Shown piece after piece: positions 8,302-16,919 of a stretch of 50,495 bases of DNA. A model generated the notes under the pieces. It did no database searches, was not told the origin of the DNA, and saw nothing but the letters and a program-made list of their open reading frames with translations. Origin of the DNA: Streptomyces roseus. Its GTDB lineage: Bacteria > Actinomycetota > Actinomycetes > Streptomycetales > Streptomycetaceae. How positions within the stretch are numbered: position 1 is the first letter of the stretch; every line of letters begins with the position of its first letter. The stretch lies in assembly GCF_001044425.1 (NCBI RefSeq), contig NZ_LFML01000161.1, positions 1 to 50,495 of the forward strand, given 5' to 3'. Made by a program: the position numbers and the translations under genes.

Positions 8302-9303
8302 ATGACTTTTCTGATCACTGGTGGCGCCGGCTACATCGGCTCCCACGTCGTCCGCGCGATGGTGGCCGCGGGTGAGAGCGTCGTCGTCTACGACGACCTC
8401 TCCACGGGCAACGAGGACCGCGTCCCGGAGGGCGTCCCGCTGGTGATCGGCACGGTCCTGGACCGGCTGAACCTGGACGAGACCCTGCGGCGCTACAAGA
8501 TCACCGGCGTGGTCCACCTGGCGGGCAAGAAGCAGGTCGGCGAGTCCGTCGAGAAGCCGCTGTACTACTACCACGAGAACGTGGAGGGCCTTCAGGTCCT
8601 GCTGGGCGCGGTGGCCGCGGCGGGCGTGCGCAACTTCCTGTTCTCCTCCTCCGCCTCCGTGTACGGCATGCCCGACGTGGAGCTCGTCACCGAGGAGACC
8701 CCCTGCGCGCCGCTGAGCCCGTACGGCGAGACCAAGCTCGCGGGCGAGTGGCTGGTCCGGGCGGCGGGCAAGGCGCACGGAATCTCCACCGCCTGCCTGC
8801 GCTACTTCAACGTGGCGGGCGCGGCCGCCCCCGAGCTCGCGGACACCGGTGTCTTCAACCTGGTGCCGATGGTCTTCGAGCGCTTCGACAAGGGGGAGGG
8901 CGCCCGGATCTTCGGCGACGACTACCCGACCCCGGACGGCACCTGCATCCGCGACTACATCCACGTCGAGGACCTGGCCGAGGCCCACGTGGCGGCGGCC
9001 CGCAAGCTCGTCGAGTGGGGCGCGACCGGCGACCACAGGGACCTCACCGTCAACATCGGCCGCGGCGAGGGCGTCTCCGTTCGGGAGATGGCGCAGCTGC
9101 TGAACGAGGGCACCGGGCACACGTACGAGCCCGTCGTCGTGCCGCGCCGCCCCGGTGACCCGGCGAAGGTCGTGGCCTCGGCCGACAAGATCGCCGCGGA
9201 GCTGGGCTGGAAGGCCAGGCACGACGTCCGCGAGATGATCACCTCGGCCTGGGAGGGCTGGGAGGCCAATCGCAAGGGCGAACTGCCGCACGTCGCGCGC
9301 TGA
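8302..9303 (+). CDS. galE: UDP-glucose 4-epimerase
   Basis: NAD-dependent short-chain dehydrogenase/reductase interconverting UDP-glucose and UDP-galactose (or the N-acetyl forms). 333 residues, normal for the family. Rossmann motif TGGAGYIGSH is at 6-15, the SSSASVYG serine near 117, and the catalytic YGETK at about 141. Start is ATG 8302 with GGGAG 7 bases upstream. In this setting it probably supplies UDP-Gal or UDP-GalNAc to the neighbouring glycosyltransferases. A palindromic terminator separates it from the convergent GT4 gene. Confidence 0.95.
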   Translation: MTFLITGGAGYIGSHVVRAMVAAGESVVVYDDLSTGNEDRVPEGVPLVIGTVLDRLNLDETLRRYKITGVVHLAGKKQVGESVEKPLYYYHENVEGLQVLLGAVAAAGVRNFLFSSSASVYGMPDVELVTEETPCAPLSPYGETKLAGEWLVRAAGKAHGISTACLRYFNVAGAAAPELADTGVFNLVPMVFERFDKGEGARIFGDDYPTPDGTCIRDYIHVEDLAEAHVAAARKLVEWGATGDHRDLTVNIGRGEGVSVREMAQLLNEGTGHTYEPVVVPRRPGDPAKVVASADKIAAELGWKARHDVREMITSAWEGWEANRKGELPHVAR

Positions 9304-9325
9304 GCCCGCACCCCGCGCAGGACGA

Positions 9326-9372
9326 CATGAAGCCGCCCGCCCCGGAATGCGTCCGGGGCGGGCGGCTTCATG
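9326..9372. terminator. Bidirectional terminator between galE and the GT4 gene
   Basis: A perfect 21-bp inverted repeat (9326-9346 with 9352-9372) around the 5-nt loop ATGCG lies between two convergent genes. Confidence 0.9.
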
Positions 9373-9387
9373 CCGTACGGCTGCTCA

Positions 9388-9436
9388 GCCCTGCAGGGCT
9401 CGGCACTGCAGGGCTCAGCGTTCCGGGGCTCAGCGC
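9388..9436. repeat. Imperfect 15-bp tandem repeat at the end of the GT4 gene
   Basis: Three degenerate copies of a 15-bp unit, CTGCAGGGCTCGGCA, CTGCAGGGCTCAGCG and TTCCGGGGCTCAGCG, run into the GT4 stop codon at 9430-9432. It looks like local replication slippage. Confidence 0.7.
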
Positions 9437-10578
9437 TCCAGGAACGCGAACAGCTCTTCCCAGCGGTCGGTGATCTCGGTGCTGGAGTACCGCCGCACGT
9501 TGCGGAAGGCGTTGTCGCCCAGCCGGTCGCGCAGTTCGCGGTCCGCCATCAGCACGTCGAGGTGCCCGGCGAGCTCCATCGTGTTGCCCAGCCGGGCCAG
9601 CAGCCCGTCCTCGCCGTGCTCGACGATCTCCCGTACGCCCGGCGCGCAGTCGAACGCGGCCACCGGCACGCCCGCGGCCATCGCCTCCAGCAGCGTGATC
9701 GGGAAGCCCTCCGCCCGCGAGGCCTGCGCGAAGACCGAGGCCCCGCGCAGCGCGCCCAGCACGTCGTCGGTGCTGCCCATCCACTCCACGGAGTCGCCCA
9801 GCCCGAGGGCCGCGGCGTGCGCCCGCAGCGCCGGCTCCTCCACGCCCGCCCCGTAGATCCGCAGGACCCAGTCGGGGTGGTGCGGGGAGGCGTCCGCCCA
9901 CGCGTCGAGCAGCAGGTCCATGCCCTTCTCGAAGGCGAGGCGGCCGACGCTGGCGACGACCTTCCCGGTGCGGGGCGCGGGGGAGTCCGGCATGAACGGC
10001 AGCGGGTTCGGCATGCTGTCCACGTTCTCCATGCCGGCCCGGATCCACAGGTCCGCGTCCTCCGGGGTCAGCACCAGCAGCCGGTCGACCTCGGGGTAGT
10101 GGCGGCGGACCCGCTCGCCGCGGGTGGACTTCTGGCTGGCCTCGAACGACTCGTGGCTCATGCCGATGACGCTGAGCCCCTTGGTGTCGGCGAGTGCCAC
10201 CCACTCCATCGCCCAGACCTGCGTGACGATCACGACGGCCCCGGGGGCGGCCGCGCGCAGCAGCTCGTTCAGCTTCTCCGCCTTGGCCCGCATCTGCGCC
10301 CGCCGCGCAGCCTGGCGGCGCCGCTCGGGGGCGTTGAGCCGGCCCTTGATCCCGCGCAGGCTGCGCGCCTTCGGCGGGTGGGTGTCGTACAGGGTGGTCA
10401 TCGCGTACGGCAGGTCCTGCGGCAGCTTCTGCCGGATCTCCTCGGCGACCGGGGCGATGCCGACGATGTGCACCCGGTGCCCGCGGTCGGTGAACAGCCT
10501 GGCCATCTGGTGCGACCAGGTCGTCACGCCGCCGAGCTCGTCGACGCTGTTGGAGACGATGAAGATGTCCCGGCTCAC
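9430..10578 (-). CDS. Glycosyltransferase family 4 protein
   Basis: Retaining GT-B enzyme of 382 residues. The N-terminal acceptor domain begins SRDIFIVSNSVDELGGVTTWSHQMA. The C-terminal nucleotide-sugar domain has VGRLAFEKGMDLLLDAW and the EX7E signature EGFPITLLE (about 289-297). Start is GTG 10578, whose bases overlap the upstream TGA (GTGA, 4-nt overlap), so it is translationally coupled to the GT2-TagF-like gene. Probably adds a sugar to the same wall polymer. Specificity unknown. Confidence 0.92.
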   Translation of the reverse strand: MSRDIFIVSNSVDELGGVTTWSHQMARLFTDRGHRVHIVGIAPVAEEIRQKLPQDLPYAMTTLYDTHPPKARSLRGIKGRLNAPERRRQAARRAQMRAKAEKLNELLRAAAPGAVVIVTQVWAMEWVALADTKGLSVIGMSHESFEASQKSTRGERVRRHYPEVDRLLVLTPEDADLWIRAGMENVDSMPNPLPFMPDSPAPRTGKVVASVGRLAFEKGMDLLLDAWADASPHHPDWVLRIYGAGVEEPALRAHAAALGLGDSVEWMGSTDDVLGALRGASVFAQASRAEGFPITLLEAMAAGVPVAAFDCAPGVREIVEHGEDGLLARLGNTMELAGHLDVLMADRELRDRLGDNAFRNVRRYSSTEITDRWEELFAFLER

Positions 10579-13457
10579 TTGCCGCTCCCGGTGAAGAACT
10601 TCTCGACGATCTGGCGGGCGGCGTCCCCGCGGTCGTACTCGCCGAACTCGGTGAGGAAACGCTGCCGGGCCTCGGCGTACTTGGCGTCCGCCTCGTCGAA
10701 GGCGGCCAGCGCCTGGAGGAGTTCGTCGGCCGTGGCGACCACCGGGCCGGGGGCCTTCTCCTTCAGGTCGAAGTACGTGCCGCGGATGTCGGTCGCGTAC
10801 TTCTCGTAGTCGTACGCGAAGAACACCATCGGCCGGTCCAGGACCGAGTAGTCGAACATCACGGACGAGTAGTCCGTGATCAGCCCGTCGGCCAGTGCCA
10901 GCAGCGGGGTGATGTCGTGGTGCCGGGACACGTCGATGACCCGGCCCGCGACCGATGGCGGCAGCGAGACGCTGTTGAGGTAGTGGGTGCGCACGAGCAG
11001 CGTGAAGCGGTCGCCGAGGCGCTCGGCGAACTCCTCCACGTCGAAGGGGAACTCGAAGCCCTCCACCGCCCCGTCCGCGGTCGCCCGGAAGGTCGGCGCG
11101 TACAGCAGCACCTTCTTCTCCGGGTCGATGCCGAGCTCGGCCGCGAGCGGCCCGCGCACCCGCTCCCCGCTCTGGGCCTCGGCGCGGTGCGCCTCGACCA
11201 GGGCGTCGTTGCGCGGGTAGCCGGTGCGCAGCAGCACCTCGTCGCGCAGCCGGAAGCCCTTGGCGAGGGTGCGGGCGTCGTGCTCGGAGCGGATCAGGAA
11301 GTGGTCGAAGCGGTTGACGGCCGCCTGGAAGCGGTCCTGGCCGGCCTTGCCCTGGGCCTTGGTCCGGGGCTCGTGGAAGCCCATGCGCTTGAGCGCGGAG
11401 CCGTGCCAGGTCTGGATGTACGTGGTTCCCTCGCGCTTGGCCAGGGCCAGGGGGAAGCCCTGGTTGTCGACCCAGAACTCCGCCTGAGCCAGCGCGCGCA
11501 GGTACGGCCAGCTCCAGCGGCGCACCAGGGTGGCCTCCTTGGGGAAGCCGGTGGGCTTGCCGCCCGCGTACGACCAGATCGCCTCGAACGGGACGCCTTG
11601 GCGGACCATCTCCTCGTAGATCGCCTTCGGGCTGTCGCTGTACTGCTTGCCCATGTGGCTCTCGAAGACGACCGTGCCCTTCTTGACCGGCAGCTTCGAG
11701 AAGACCTCGTGGTAGACCTTCACCTTCTGCTCGCCCGAGCCGAGGTTGCGGCGGGCCCGCAGGGCCTTGCGCAGCCCCCGCTTGACCACGCCGGCGGCCT
11801 TGCCGTGCATCGCGCTGCTGATCAGCGTCTGCGTGCGCACGGCGGCGGCGCCCTGGGCGGTCAGGACGTAGGAGAGGTTCCCCTTCTTGGTGACCTCCGG
11901 CGCGAAACGGTCGGAGACCAGCCGGGTCAGGCGCGGGCGCACCCGCAGGCGGGCGGCCGACTCCATGTCGACCCCGCCGACGGAGACGCGGGTGGTGAGG
12001 CGGGTGCGGCCGGCGGTCAGCTTCAGGCGGACGTCCCAGACGGCGTCGATGATGCCGAGGGGGCGGACGGTGCCGGCGATGTCGGCCGTGGCGGTCCACT
12101 CGATCGTGTCACCGGCGTGCCGCACGGTTGCCACCGGGAAGCTGAACGACCGCACGCCGATCTGACGGCGCGCGCGGAACTCCAGCGTGGCCTTCAGCTC
12201 CGCTTCCGGGCTGATCCGGCCCAGCGGGTTGACCACGGCGCCCGAGAGCGTGACCGTGCCGCGCCCGTCGTCCTCGTACGAGGTCAGCCGGTTTCCCAGC
12301 GCGAGGGAGGAGAGCGGCGCGGTGTGGAAGCCCTGGTCGGTGACGTCCAGTATCCGTCGGGCCTCGGCGCCGTCGGTCTCGTCGTCGATGTGCGCTGCGC
12401 ACCAGTAGACGCGGCCGTCGCGCTCGGCGAGCGGGGAGGTGAGCCGGCCCTTGTTGGTCATGGCGTCGGCGGCCGGGATCAGGTTGTCCCAGTCCTCCTT
12501 GCCGAGCAGGTAGGCGCAGATCGCCTGGAGGTACGTGACGTTCTCGTACGCGGCCGGGTCGATGCCGGCCAGGTAGCCGTTGGCGAGGCGGGCGAACTCC
12601 TGGCGGTACGCGTCGCCCAGCAGGGGCAGGTCGCGCAGGTGCAGCACCAGGTCGTGCTTGAGGAACTTGGCGTCCTTCGCGGACTTGATGTCCGTGTGGC
12701 CCTTGGCGGCCAGCAGTTCGTCGACGCGGCGGTGGATCTCCATCCGGTGGACGAAGTTCGCGATCTCGTGGCGCCGGTTGCTGATGGACTTCGCCGCTGC
12801 CTTCTCGACCACGTTCCAGTAGTAGACGTGGTTCGGGATCAGCGTGATGCGGCGGGCGGCCACGTAGGCCTGCGCGGAGAAGAGCAGGTCCTCGTAGTGG
12901 ATGCCGACCGGGAACTCCAGGCCCTGCTCCAGGAGGAACGCGCGCCGGTAGCACTTGTTCGTGGAGAGGGTGTCGTAGACCAGCAGGTCCGGGTCCTCGG
13001 TGATCGACTCCAGCGTGCGGGTGCGCGAGTAGATCCACGGGTACCACTCGGTGGTCTTGCCCCACCGGTTGTCGAGGTGCACGCGCACGCACATCCCGGA
13101 GACCAGGTCGGAACCGGTCCGCTCGGCCGCGGCCAGCATGTTGCGGCAGGCGTTCCGCTCCAGCACGTCGTCGCTGTCCAGGAACATGACGTACGTGCCG
13201 GTGGCCTGCCGGATGCCGTGGTTGCGCGGGGCGCCGCAGCCGCCGCTGTTCTCAGGCAGCCGGAAGGCGCGCACTCTGCCCGGGTGCGCGGCTTCGAGCT
13301 CCTGGGCGATCGCGTACGACCGGTCCTTGCTGCAGTCGTCGACGATCACGACTTCGACCCCGTGCAGGGTTTGGTCCAAAACCGACTGGACGGCTGTCGG
13401 CAGACGCTCTGCGTCGTTGTAGACGATGACGACCACGGAGACGTCAGGCACGTGCAC
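10575..13457 (-). CDS. Fused GT2 glycosyltransferase / CDP-glycerol-type glycerophosphotransferase
   Basis: A 960-residue bifunctional polymerase candidate. The GT2 domain (about 1-240) has VSVVVIVYND, VDDCSKDRS and FLDSDDVL (about 91-98). Residues about 240-550 form a linker of beta-rich character. Residues about 580-955 match the TagF/TagB-type glycerophosphotransferase family: TWHGSALKRMGF (WHGS near 684), APTFR, and ITDYSSVMFDY (near 862). Such enzymes transfer polyol phosphates or phosphosugars during wall teichoic acid synthesis. Joining a sugar transferase and a phosphotransferase in one chain suits a polymer of alternating sugar and phosphate units. Start is GTG 13457; a second GTG lies two codons later. 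Confidence 0.9.
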   Translation of the reverse strand: MHVPDVSVVVIVYNDAERLPTAVQSVLDQTLHGVEVVIVDDCSKDRSYAIAQELEAAHPGRVRAFRLPENSGGCGAPRNHGIRQATGTYVMFLDSDDVLERNACRNMLAAAERTGSDLVSGMCVRVHLDNRWGKTTEWYPWIYSRTRTLESITEDPDLLVYDTLSTNKCYRRAFLLEQGLEFPVGIHYEDLLFSAQAYVAARRITLIPNHVYYWNVVEKAAAKSISNRRHEIANFVHRMEIHRRVDELLAAKGHTDIKSAKDAKFLKHDLVLHLRDLPLLGDAYRQEFARLANGYLAGIDPAAYENVTYLQAICAYLLGKEDWDNLIPAADAMTNKGRLTSPLAERDGRVYWCAAHIDDETDGAEARRILDVTDQGFHTAPLSSLALGNRLTSYEDDGRGTVTLSGAVVNPLGRISPEAELKATLEFRARRQIGVRSFSFPVATVRHAGDTIEWTATADIAGTVRPLGIIDAVWDVRLKLTAGRTRLTTRVSVGGVDMESAARLRVRPRLTRLVSDRFAPEVTKKGNLSYVLTAQGAAAVRTQTLISSAMHGKAAGVVKRGLRKALRARRNLGSGEQKVKVYHEVFSKLPVKKGTVVFESHMGKQYSDSPKAIYEEMVRQGVPFEAIWSYAGGKPTGFPKEATLVRRWSWPYLRALAQAEFWVDNQGFPLALAKREGTTYIQTWHGSALKRMGFHEPRTKAQGKAGQDRFQAAVNRFDHFLIRSEHDARTLAKGFRLRDEVLLRTGYPRNDALVEAHRAEAQSGERVRGPLAAELGIDPEKKVLLYAPTFRATADGAVEGFEFPFDVEEFAERLGDRFTLLVRTHYLNSVSLPPSVAGRVIDVSRHHDITPLLALADGLITDYSSVMFDYSVLDRPMVFFAYDYEKYATDIRGTYFDLKEKAPGPVVATADELLQALAAFDEADAKYAEARQRFLTEFGEYDRGDAARQIVEKFFTGSGK

Positions 13458-13615
13458 CTCGATCCCTTTGTTCCATTCCGCTTAACCCGTCAAAGCTACC
13501 GTGTGCCGCGCTCGGATCCGGCAGGCCGACCCTCGGCGTGCATACTTCTAAGGAAGAGGTGTGTGGCGGGTCCGGTCGCCGACAATCACCCGTTCGGACC
13601 CAGCAGGAAGTGTTC

Positions 13616-14647
13616 ATGACGAAGCTGTCCGTAGTAGTCCCTTGCTACAACGAAGAAGCCGTGATCGACAGCTTCGACCTGGAGATCCGCAGGGTCCTGG
13701 ACTCCCTGCCCGTCGAGTACGAGGTCTGCTACGTCGACGACGGCAGCCGTGACGGCACCCTCGCCAAGCTTCGCAAGATCGCCTCCGAGCACGGGGACCG
13801 GACCCGGTACGTCTCCTTCAGCCGCAACTTCGGCAAGGAGGCGGGCATGCTCGCGGGCCTGCGCGAGGCCACCGGCGACGCGGTCGTGATCATGGACGCC
13901 GACCTCCAGCACCCGCCGGAGCTCATCGCCACCATGCTCGACTACCACCGGCAGGGCCACGACCAGATCATCGCCCGCCGGACCCGCGAGGGCGACAAGA
14001 AGGTCCGCTCCGTCCTCAGCCGCCTCTACTACCGCGGGGTCAACCGCTGGGTCGACGTGGAGCTCACCGACGGCGTCGGCGATTTCCGCATGCTGTCCCG
14101 GCCGGCCGTGGACGCGCTGCTGTCGCTGCCGGAGTACAACCGCTTCTCCAAGGGCCTCTTCTCCTGGATCGGCTTCGACACCGTCCACTTCGACTACCGC
14201 AACGCGCAGCGCGAGGCCGGCGAGACGAAGTGGAAGTTCGGCGCGCTGCTGAACTACGCCATGGACGGGCTGATCTCCTTCAACAACCGGCCGCTGCGCA
14301 TCGGGATCTGGGCGGGCGTGTCGCTGGTCGCGCTCACCGTCCTGTACGCCGTGTACATCGCCGTCATGGCCATGACCAACGGGGTCACCGCCCCCGGTTA
14401 CGTCACCCTCGTCGCGATCATCACCGGCATCGGCGGCGTCCAGATGATCATGCTGGGCCTGATCGGCGAGTACATCGGCCGCATCTACTACGAGACCAAG
14501 CGCCGCCCGCACTTCCTGGTGAAGGAGGCGCACGGCGCGGACCCGCAGGCCCGCCCCGACGCCGCCGGGGTCCGGGCCGACGCCCGCGAGCGGGGCGGCC
14601 TGTCCGCCTCGCGCCGGACGGTCCCGGCCGAGCACGAGGTGCGCTGA
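13616..14647 (+). CDS. DPM1/GtrB-like polyprenyl-phosphate glycosyltransferase
   Basis: GT2 enzyme of 343 residues that moves a sugar from a nucleotide donor to a polyprenyl phosphate on the inner membrane face. Motifs are LSVVVPCYNEE, YVDDGSRDGT and MDADLQHPPE (about 95). Two C-terminal membrane segments start near 229 and 264, as in GtrB. Start is ATG 13616, matching the family N-terminus MTKLSVVVPCYNE; the longer frame from 13538 is not conserved. The next gene, 3 bases away, encodes a GtrA-like protein, the classical partner. Transcribed away from the GT2-TagF gene. Confidence 0.94.
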   Translation: MTKLSVVVPCYNEEAVIDSFDLEIRRVLDSLPVEYEVCYVDDGSRDGTLAKLRKIASEHGDRTRYVSFSRNFGKEAGMLAGLREATGDAVVIMDADLQHPPELIATMLDYHRQGHDQIIARRTREGDKKVRSVLSRLYYRGVNRWVDVELTDGVGDFRMLSRPAVDALLSLPEYNRFSKGLFSWIGFDTVHFDYRNAQREAGETKWKFGALLNYAMDGLISFNNRPLRIGIWAGVSLVALTVLYAVYIAVMAMTNGVTAPGYVTLVAIITGIGGVQMIMLGLIGEYIGRIYYETKRRPHFLVKEAHGADPQARPDAAGVRADARERGGLSASRRTVPAEHEVR

Positions 14648-14650
14648 ACC

Positions 14651-15073
14651 ATGCGCAGCCAGCTCGGCCAGATCCTCCGCTTCGGCCTCGTCGGAGCCGT
14701 CAACACCGGCACCTTCTTCGTCATCTACCTGCTGCTGCACCCGTGGATGCCGTACTTCCTCGCCTACACCCTCGCCTTCCTGCTGGCGATGGTCGGCTCG
14801 TTCTTCATGAACACGTACTTCACCTACCGGACCAGGCCCACCTGGAAGAAATTCCTCCTCTTCCCGCTGACGAACATCACGAACTACGTGATCCAGTCCG
14901 CCGGGCTCTACGCCCTGGTGACCTGGGCCGGGCTCGACACCCGGATCGCCCCGCTCGTCGCCGCCGTGGTGGCCATCCCCTTCACCTTCCTGCTCTCGCG
15001 CAAGATCCTCGTCCCGGGCGCGGCCGCCGGGGCCGACGACCCCGAGCCGGCCCGCAGCGGTTCCGGGGCCTGA
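14651..15073 (+). CDS. GtrA family membrane protein
   Basis: 140 residues with four predicted membrane helices (about 10-27, 34-53, 73-92, 99-117) and the family features FGLVGAVNTGTFF and FxxNTYFTYR. GtrA-like proteins are thought to move polyprenyl-linked sugars across the membrane, working with the GtrB-like enzyme encoded just upstream. The pair implies that one sugar is added to an envelope polymer outside the membrane. The Asp/Glu/Ala-rich tail after LSRKILV is not conserved. Confidence 0.92.
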   Translation: MRSQLGQILRFGLVGAVNTGTFFVIYLLLHPWMPYFLAYTLAFLLAMVGSFFMNTYFTYRTRPTWKKFLLFPLTNITNYVIQSAGLYALVTWAGLDTRIAPLVAAVVAIPFTFLLSRKILVPGAAAGADDPEPARSGSGA

Positions 15074-15117
15074 GTCCACCGTCCGAAACCCCTGCGCGGG
15101 CGCGCCGCACCACCCCG

Positions 15118-15123
15118 TAGATT
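15118..15123 (+). promoter_or_regulatory. Probable -10 box of proB
   Basis: TAGATT about 40 bases before the chosen proB start. No good -35 was recognised. Confidence 0.4.
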
Positions 15124-15162
15124 GAGGTGGCAGACGTACCGGCAAGGGGCAAGGGGACAGAC

Positions 15163-16290
15163 GTGTCAGCGGCTAGGCAAGGTGTCGTGGACGCCCGCAG
15201 GATCGTGGTCAAGGTCGGCTCCTCCTCCCTGACCACCGCGGCGGGCGGACTCGACGCGGACCGGGTCGACGCCCTGGTCGACGTACTGGCCAAGGCGCGC
15301 AGCGGCGGCGAGAAGGAGATCGTCCTCGTCTCCAGCGGAGCCATCGCCGCCGGGCTCTCCCCGCTCGGCCTGCGCCGCCGCCCGACCGACCTGGCCCGGC
15401 AGCAGGCAGCCGCCAGCGTCGGGCAGGGTCTGCTGGTCGCCCGCTACACCGCTTCCTTCGCGCGGTACGGGGTCCGCGTCGGGCAGGTGCTGCTGACCAG
15501 CAACGACACCAGCCGCCGTGCCCACTACCGCAACGCGTACCGGACCCTGGACCAGCTCCTCGCCATGGGAGCCCTGCCGGTGGTCAACGAGAACGACACC
15601 GTCGCCACGGACGAGATCCGCTTCGGCGACAACGACCGGCTCGCCGCCCTCGTCGCCCACCTGGTCCGCGCCGACCTCCTCGTTCTCCTGTCCGATGTGG
15701 ACGGGCTCTACGACGGCGACCCCTCGCTGCCCGGCACCACCCGCATCGACGAGGTGCGCGGCCCCGAGGACATCGCGCACGTCTCGATCGGCAGCGCGGG
15801 CAAGGCGGGCGTCGGCACCGGCGGCATGGTCACCAAGGTCGAGGCGGCGCGGATCGCGGCCGCGGCCGGCATCCCGGTCGTCCTCACCTCGGCGAGCCAG
15901 GCGGCCGACGCCCTCGCGGGCCGGCTCACCGGTACGCACTTCCACGCCACCGGCCGCCGCTCGGCGGACCGGCTGCTCTGGCTCCAGCACGCGTCGGCCC
16001 CGCAGGGGCACCTGGTCCTGGACGAGGGCGCCGTACGCGCGGTCACCGAGCGCGGCAGCTCCCTGCTGCCCGCCGGGATCGCGGCCGTCGAGGGCGATTT
16101 CGTCGCCGGGGACCCGGTGGAGCTGCGCGGGCCCGACGGCCGCGCCGTGGCCCGCGGGCTGGTCAACTTCGACGCCAAGGAACTCCCGCAGCTGCTGGGC
16201 CGCTCCACCCGGGAGCTGGCGAAGGAACTCGGCCCGGAGTACGAGCGCGAGGTCGTACACCGCGACGATCTGGTCCTGCTGGAGGGCTGA
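15163..16290 (+). CDS. proB: Glutamate 5-kinase
   Basis: Phosphorylates L-glutamate to glutamyl 5-phosphate, the first step of proline synthesis. 375 residues: amino-acid kinase domain from RRIVVKVGSSSLTT, with SSGAIAAGL, NENDTVATDEIRFGDND and GTGGMVTKVEAA, then a C-terminal PUA domain from about 283 (GHLVLDEGAVRAV). The PUA-containing form is usually feedback-inhibited by proline. Start chosen at GTG 15163 behind AAGGGG; a GTG at 15127 sits only 3 bases after the likely -10 box. proA follows after one small gene. Confidence 0.95.
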   Translation: MSAARQGVVDARRIVVKVGSSSLTTAAGGLDADRVDALVDVLAKARSGGEKEIVLVSSGAIAAGLSPLGLRRRPTDLARQQAAASVGQGLLVARYTASFARYGVRVGQVLLTSNDTSRRAHYRNAYRTLDQLLAMGALPVVNENDTVATDEIRFGDNDRLAALVAHLVRADLLVLLSDVDGLYDGDPSLPGTTRIDEVRGPEDIAHVSIGSAGKAGVGTGGMVTKVEAARIAAAAGIPVVLTSASQAADALAGRLTGTHFHATGRRSADRLLWLQHASAPQGHLVLDEGAVRAVTERGSSLLPAGIAAVEGDFVAGDPVELRGPDGRAVARGLVNFDAKELPQLLGRSTRELAKELGPEYEREVVHRDDLVLLEG

Positions 16291-16351
16291 GGTTCGGTAA
16301 AACCGCCGCGCGGCGGGCCGGGGACTGGTCAACTGTGAAGGGCGGACAGGG

Positions 16352-16771
16352 ATGGCGCAGACAGGAGGCGGGCTGGTGAGACGAGCGCTGACCAGCATCA
16401 GCGGCGGCGGGGACGGCGAGCAGGACGAGGCCTCCCGTCTCTGGCACGTCACCCTGAGCGTCTCCGGCAAGCCGGCGCCGCTGTCGGAGGTGCGGCGCGG
16501 CCTGGAGCAGCTGGCGCACGACCACCCCTTCCTGCTGACCAGCCGGTACGCCGACGACCACGCGGAGATCCGGTACTGGGAGGAGGCCCGCGACCTCCAC
16601 GACGCCGCGGCCGTCGCCCTGCGGCTGTGGGGCGAACACCGCTCCTCGGCGCAGCTCCCGCCCTGGGAGATCGTCGGCCTGGAGGTCATCGACCGCGCGA
16701 CGTACCACCTCCGAGTCGCGGAGGGCTACGGCCCGCCCCCGGCGCACCCGGTGGGCGTGCACCCGTACTAG
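16352..16771 (+). CDS. Conserved actinobacterial protein of unknown function
   Basis: 139 residues, soluble, no signal peptide. The core runs from RLWHVTLSVSGKPAPLSEVRRGLEQLAHDHPFL through RYADDHAEIRYWEEARDLHDAAAVALRLW to WEIVGLEVIDRATYHLR, an alternating strand/helix pattern of a small alpha+beta domain. I do not recognise a catalytic motif. It sits between proB and proA in the same direction, so coexpression is likely, but no proline role can be claimed. Its last codons lie inside a short tandem repeat. Confidence 0.85.
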   Translation: MAQTGGGLVRRALTSISGGGDGEQDEASRLWHVTLSVSGKPAPLSEVRRGLEQLAHDHPFLLTSRYADDHAEIRYWEEARDLHDAAAVALRLWGEHRSSAQLPPWEIVGLEVIDRATYHLRVAEGYGPPPAHPVGVHPY

Positions 16772-16827
16772 GGCGTGCATCCGTACCCGGCGCGCGCACC
16801 CGTCCCAGGTCGCGCACCCGTACCGGG
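16755..16827. repeat. Four imperfect 18-19 bp tandem copies at the end of the 16352 gene
   Basis: Degenerate units begin at 16755, 16773, 16791 and 16810, each built on GCGYGCAYCCGTACYNGG. The first contains the stop codon of the upstream gene; a weaker unit precedes it at 16741. Confidence 0.7.
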
Positions 16828-16847
16828 AGGCGCCGTGCCGCGCAGGG

Positions 16848-16873
16848 CCCCGTGAGACGGCCGTCTCGCGGGG
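16848..16873. repeat. Inverted repeat upstream of proA
   Basis: The palindrome GAGACGGCCGTCTC (16854-16867) is flanked by CCCCG and CGGGG arms. It may terminate the preceding gene or be an operator for proA, whose -10 box is at 16907. Confidence 0.55.
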
Positions 16874-16919
16874 TGGAACCCCCGCTGCCCCGGCGGGCCC
16901 GGGGACTACCCTGGGCGGC

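Noticed and set aside
15127..15162. GTG 15127 as the proB start
   Set aside because: It lies only 3 bases after the likely -10 box; GTG 15163 has the AAGGGG ribosome binding site and fits family length.
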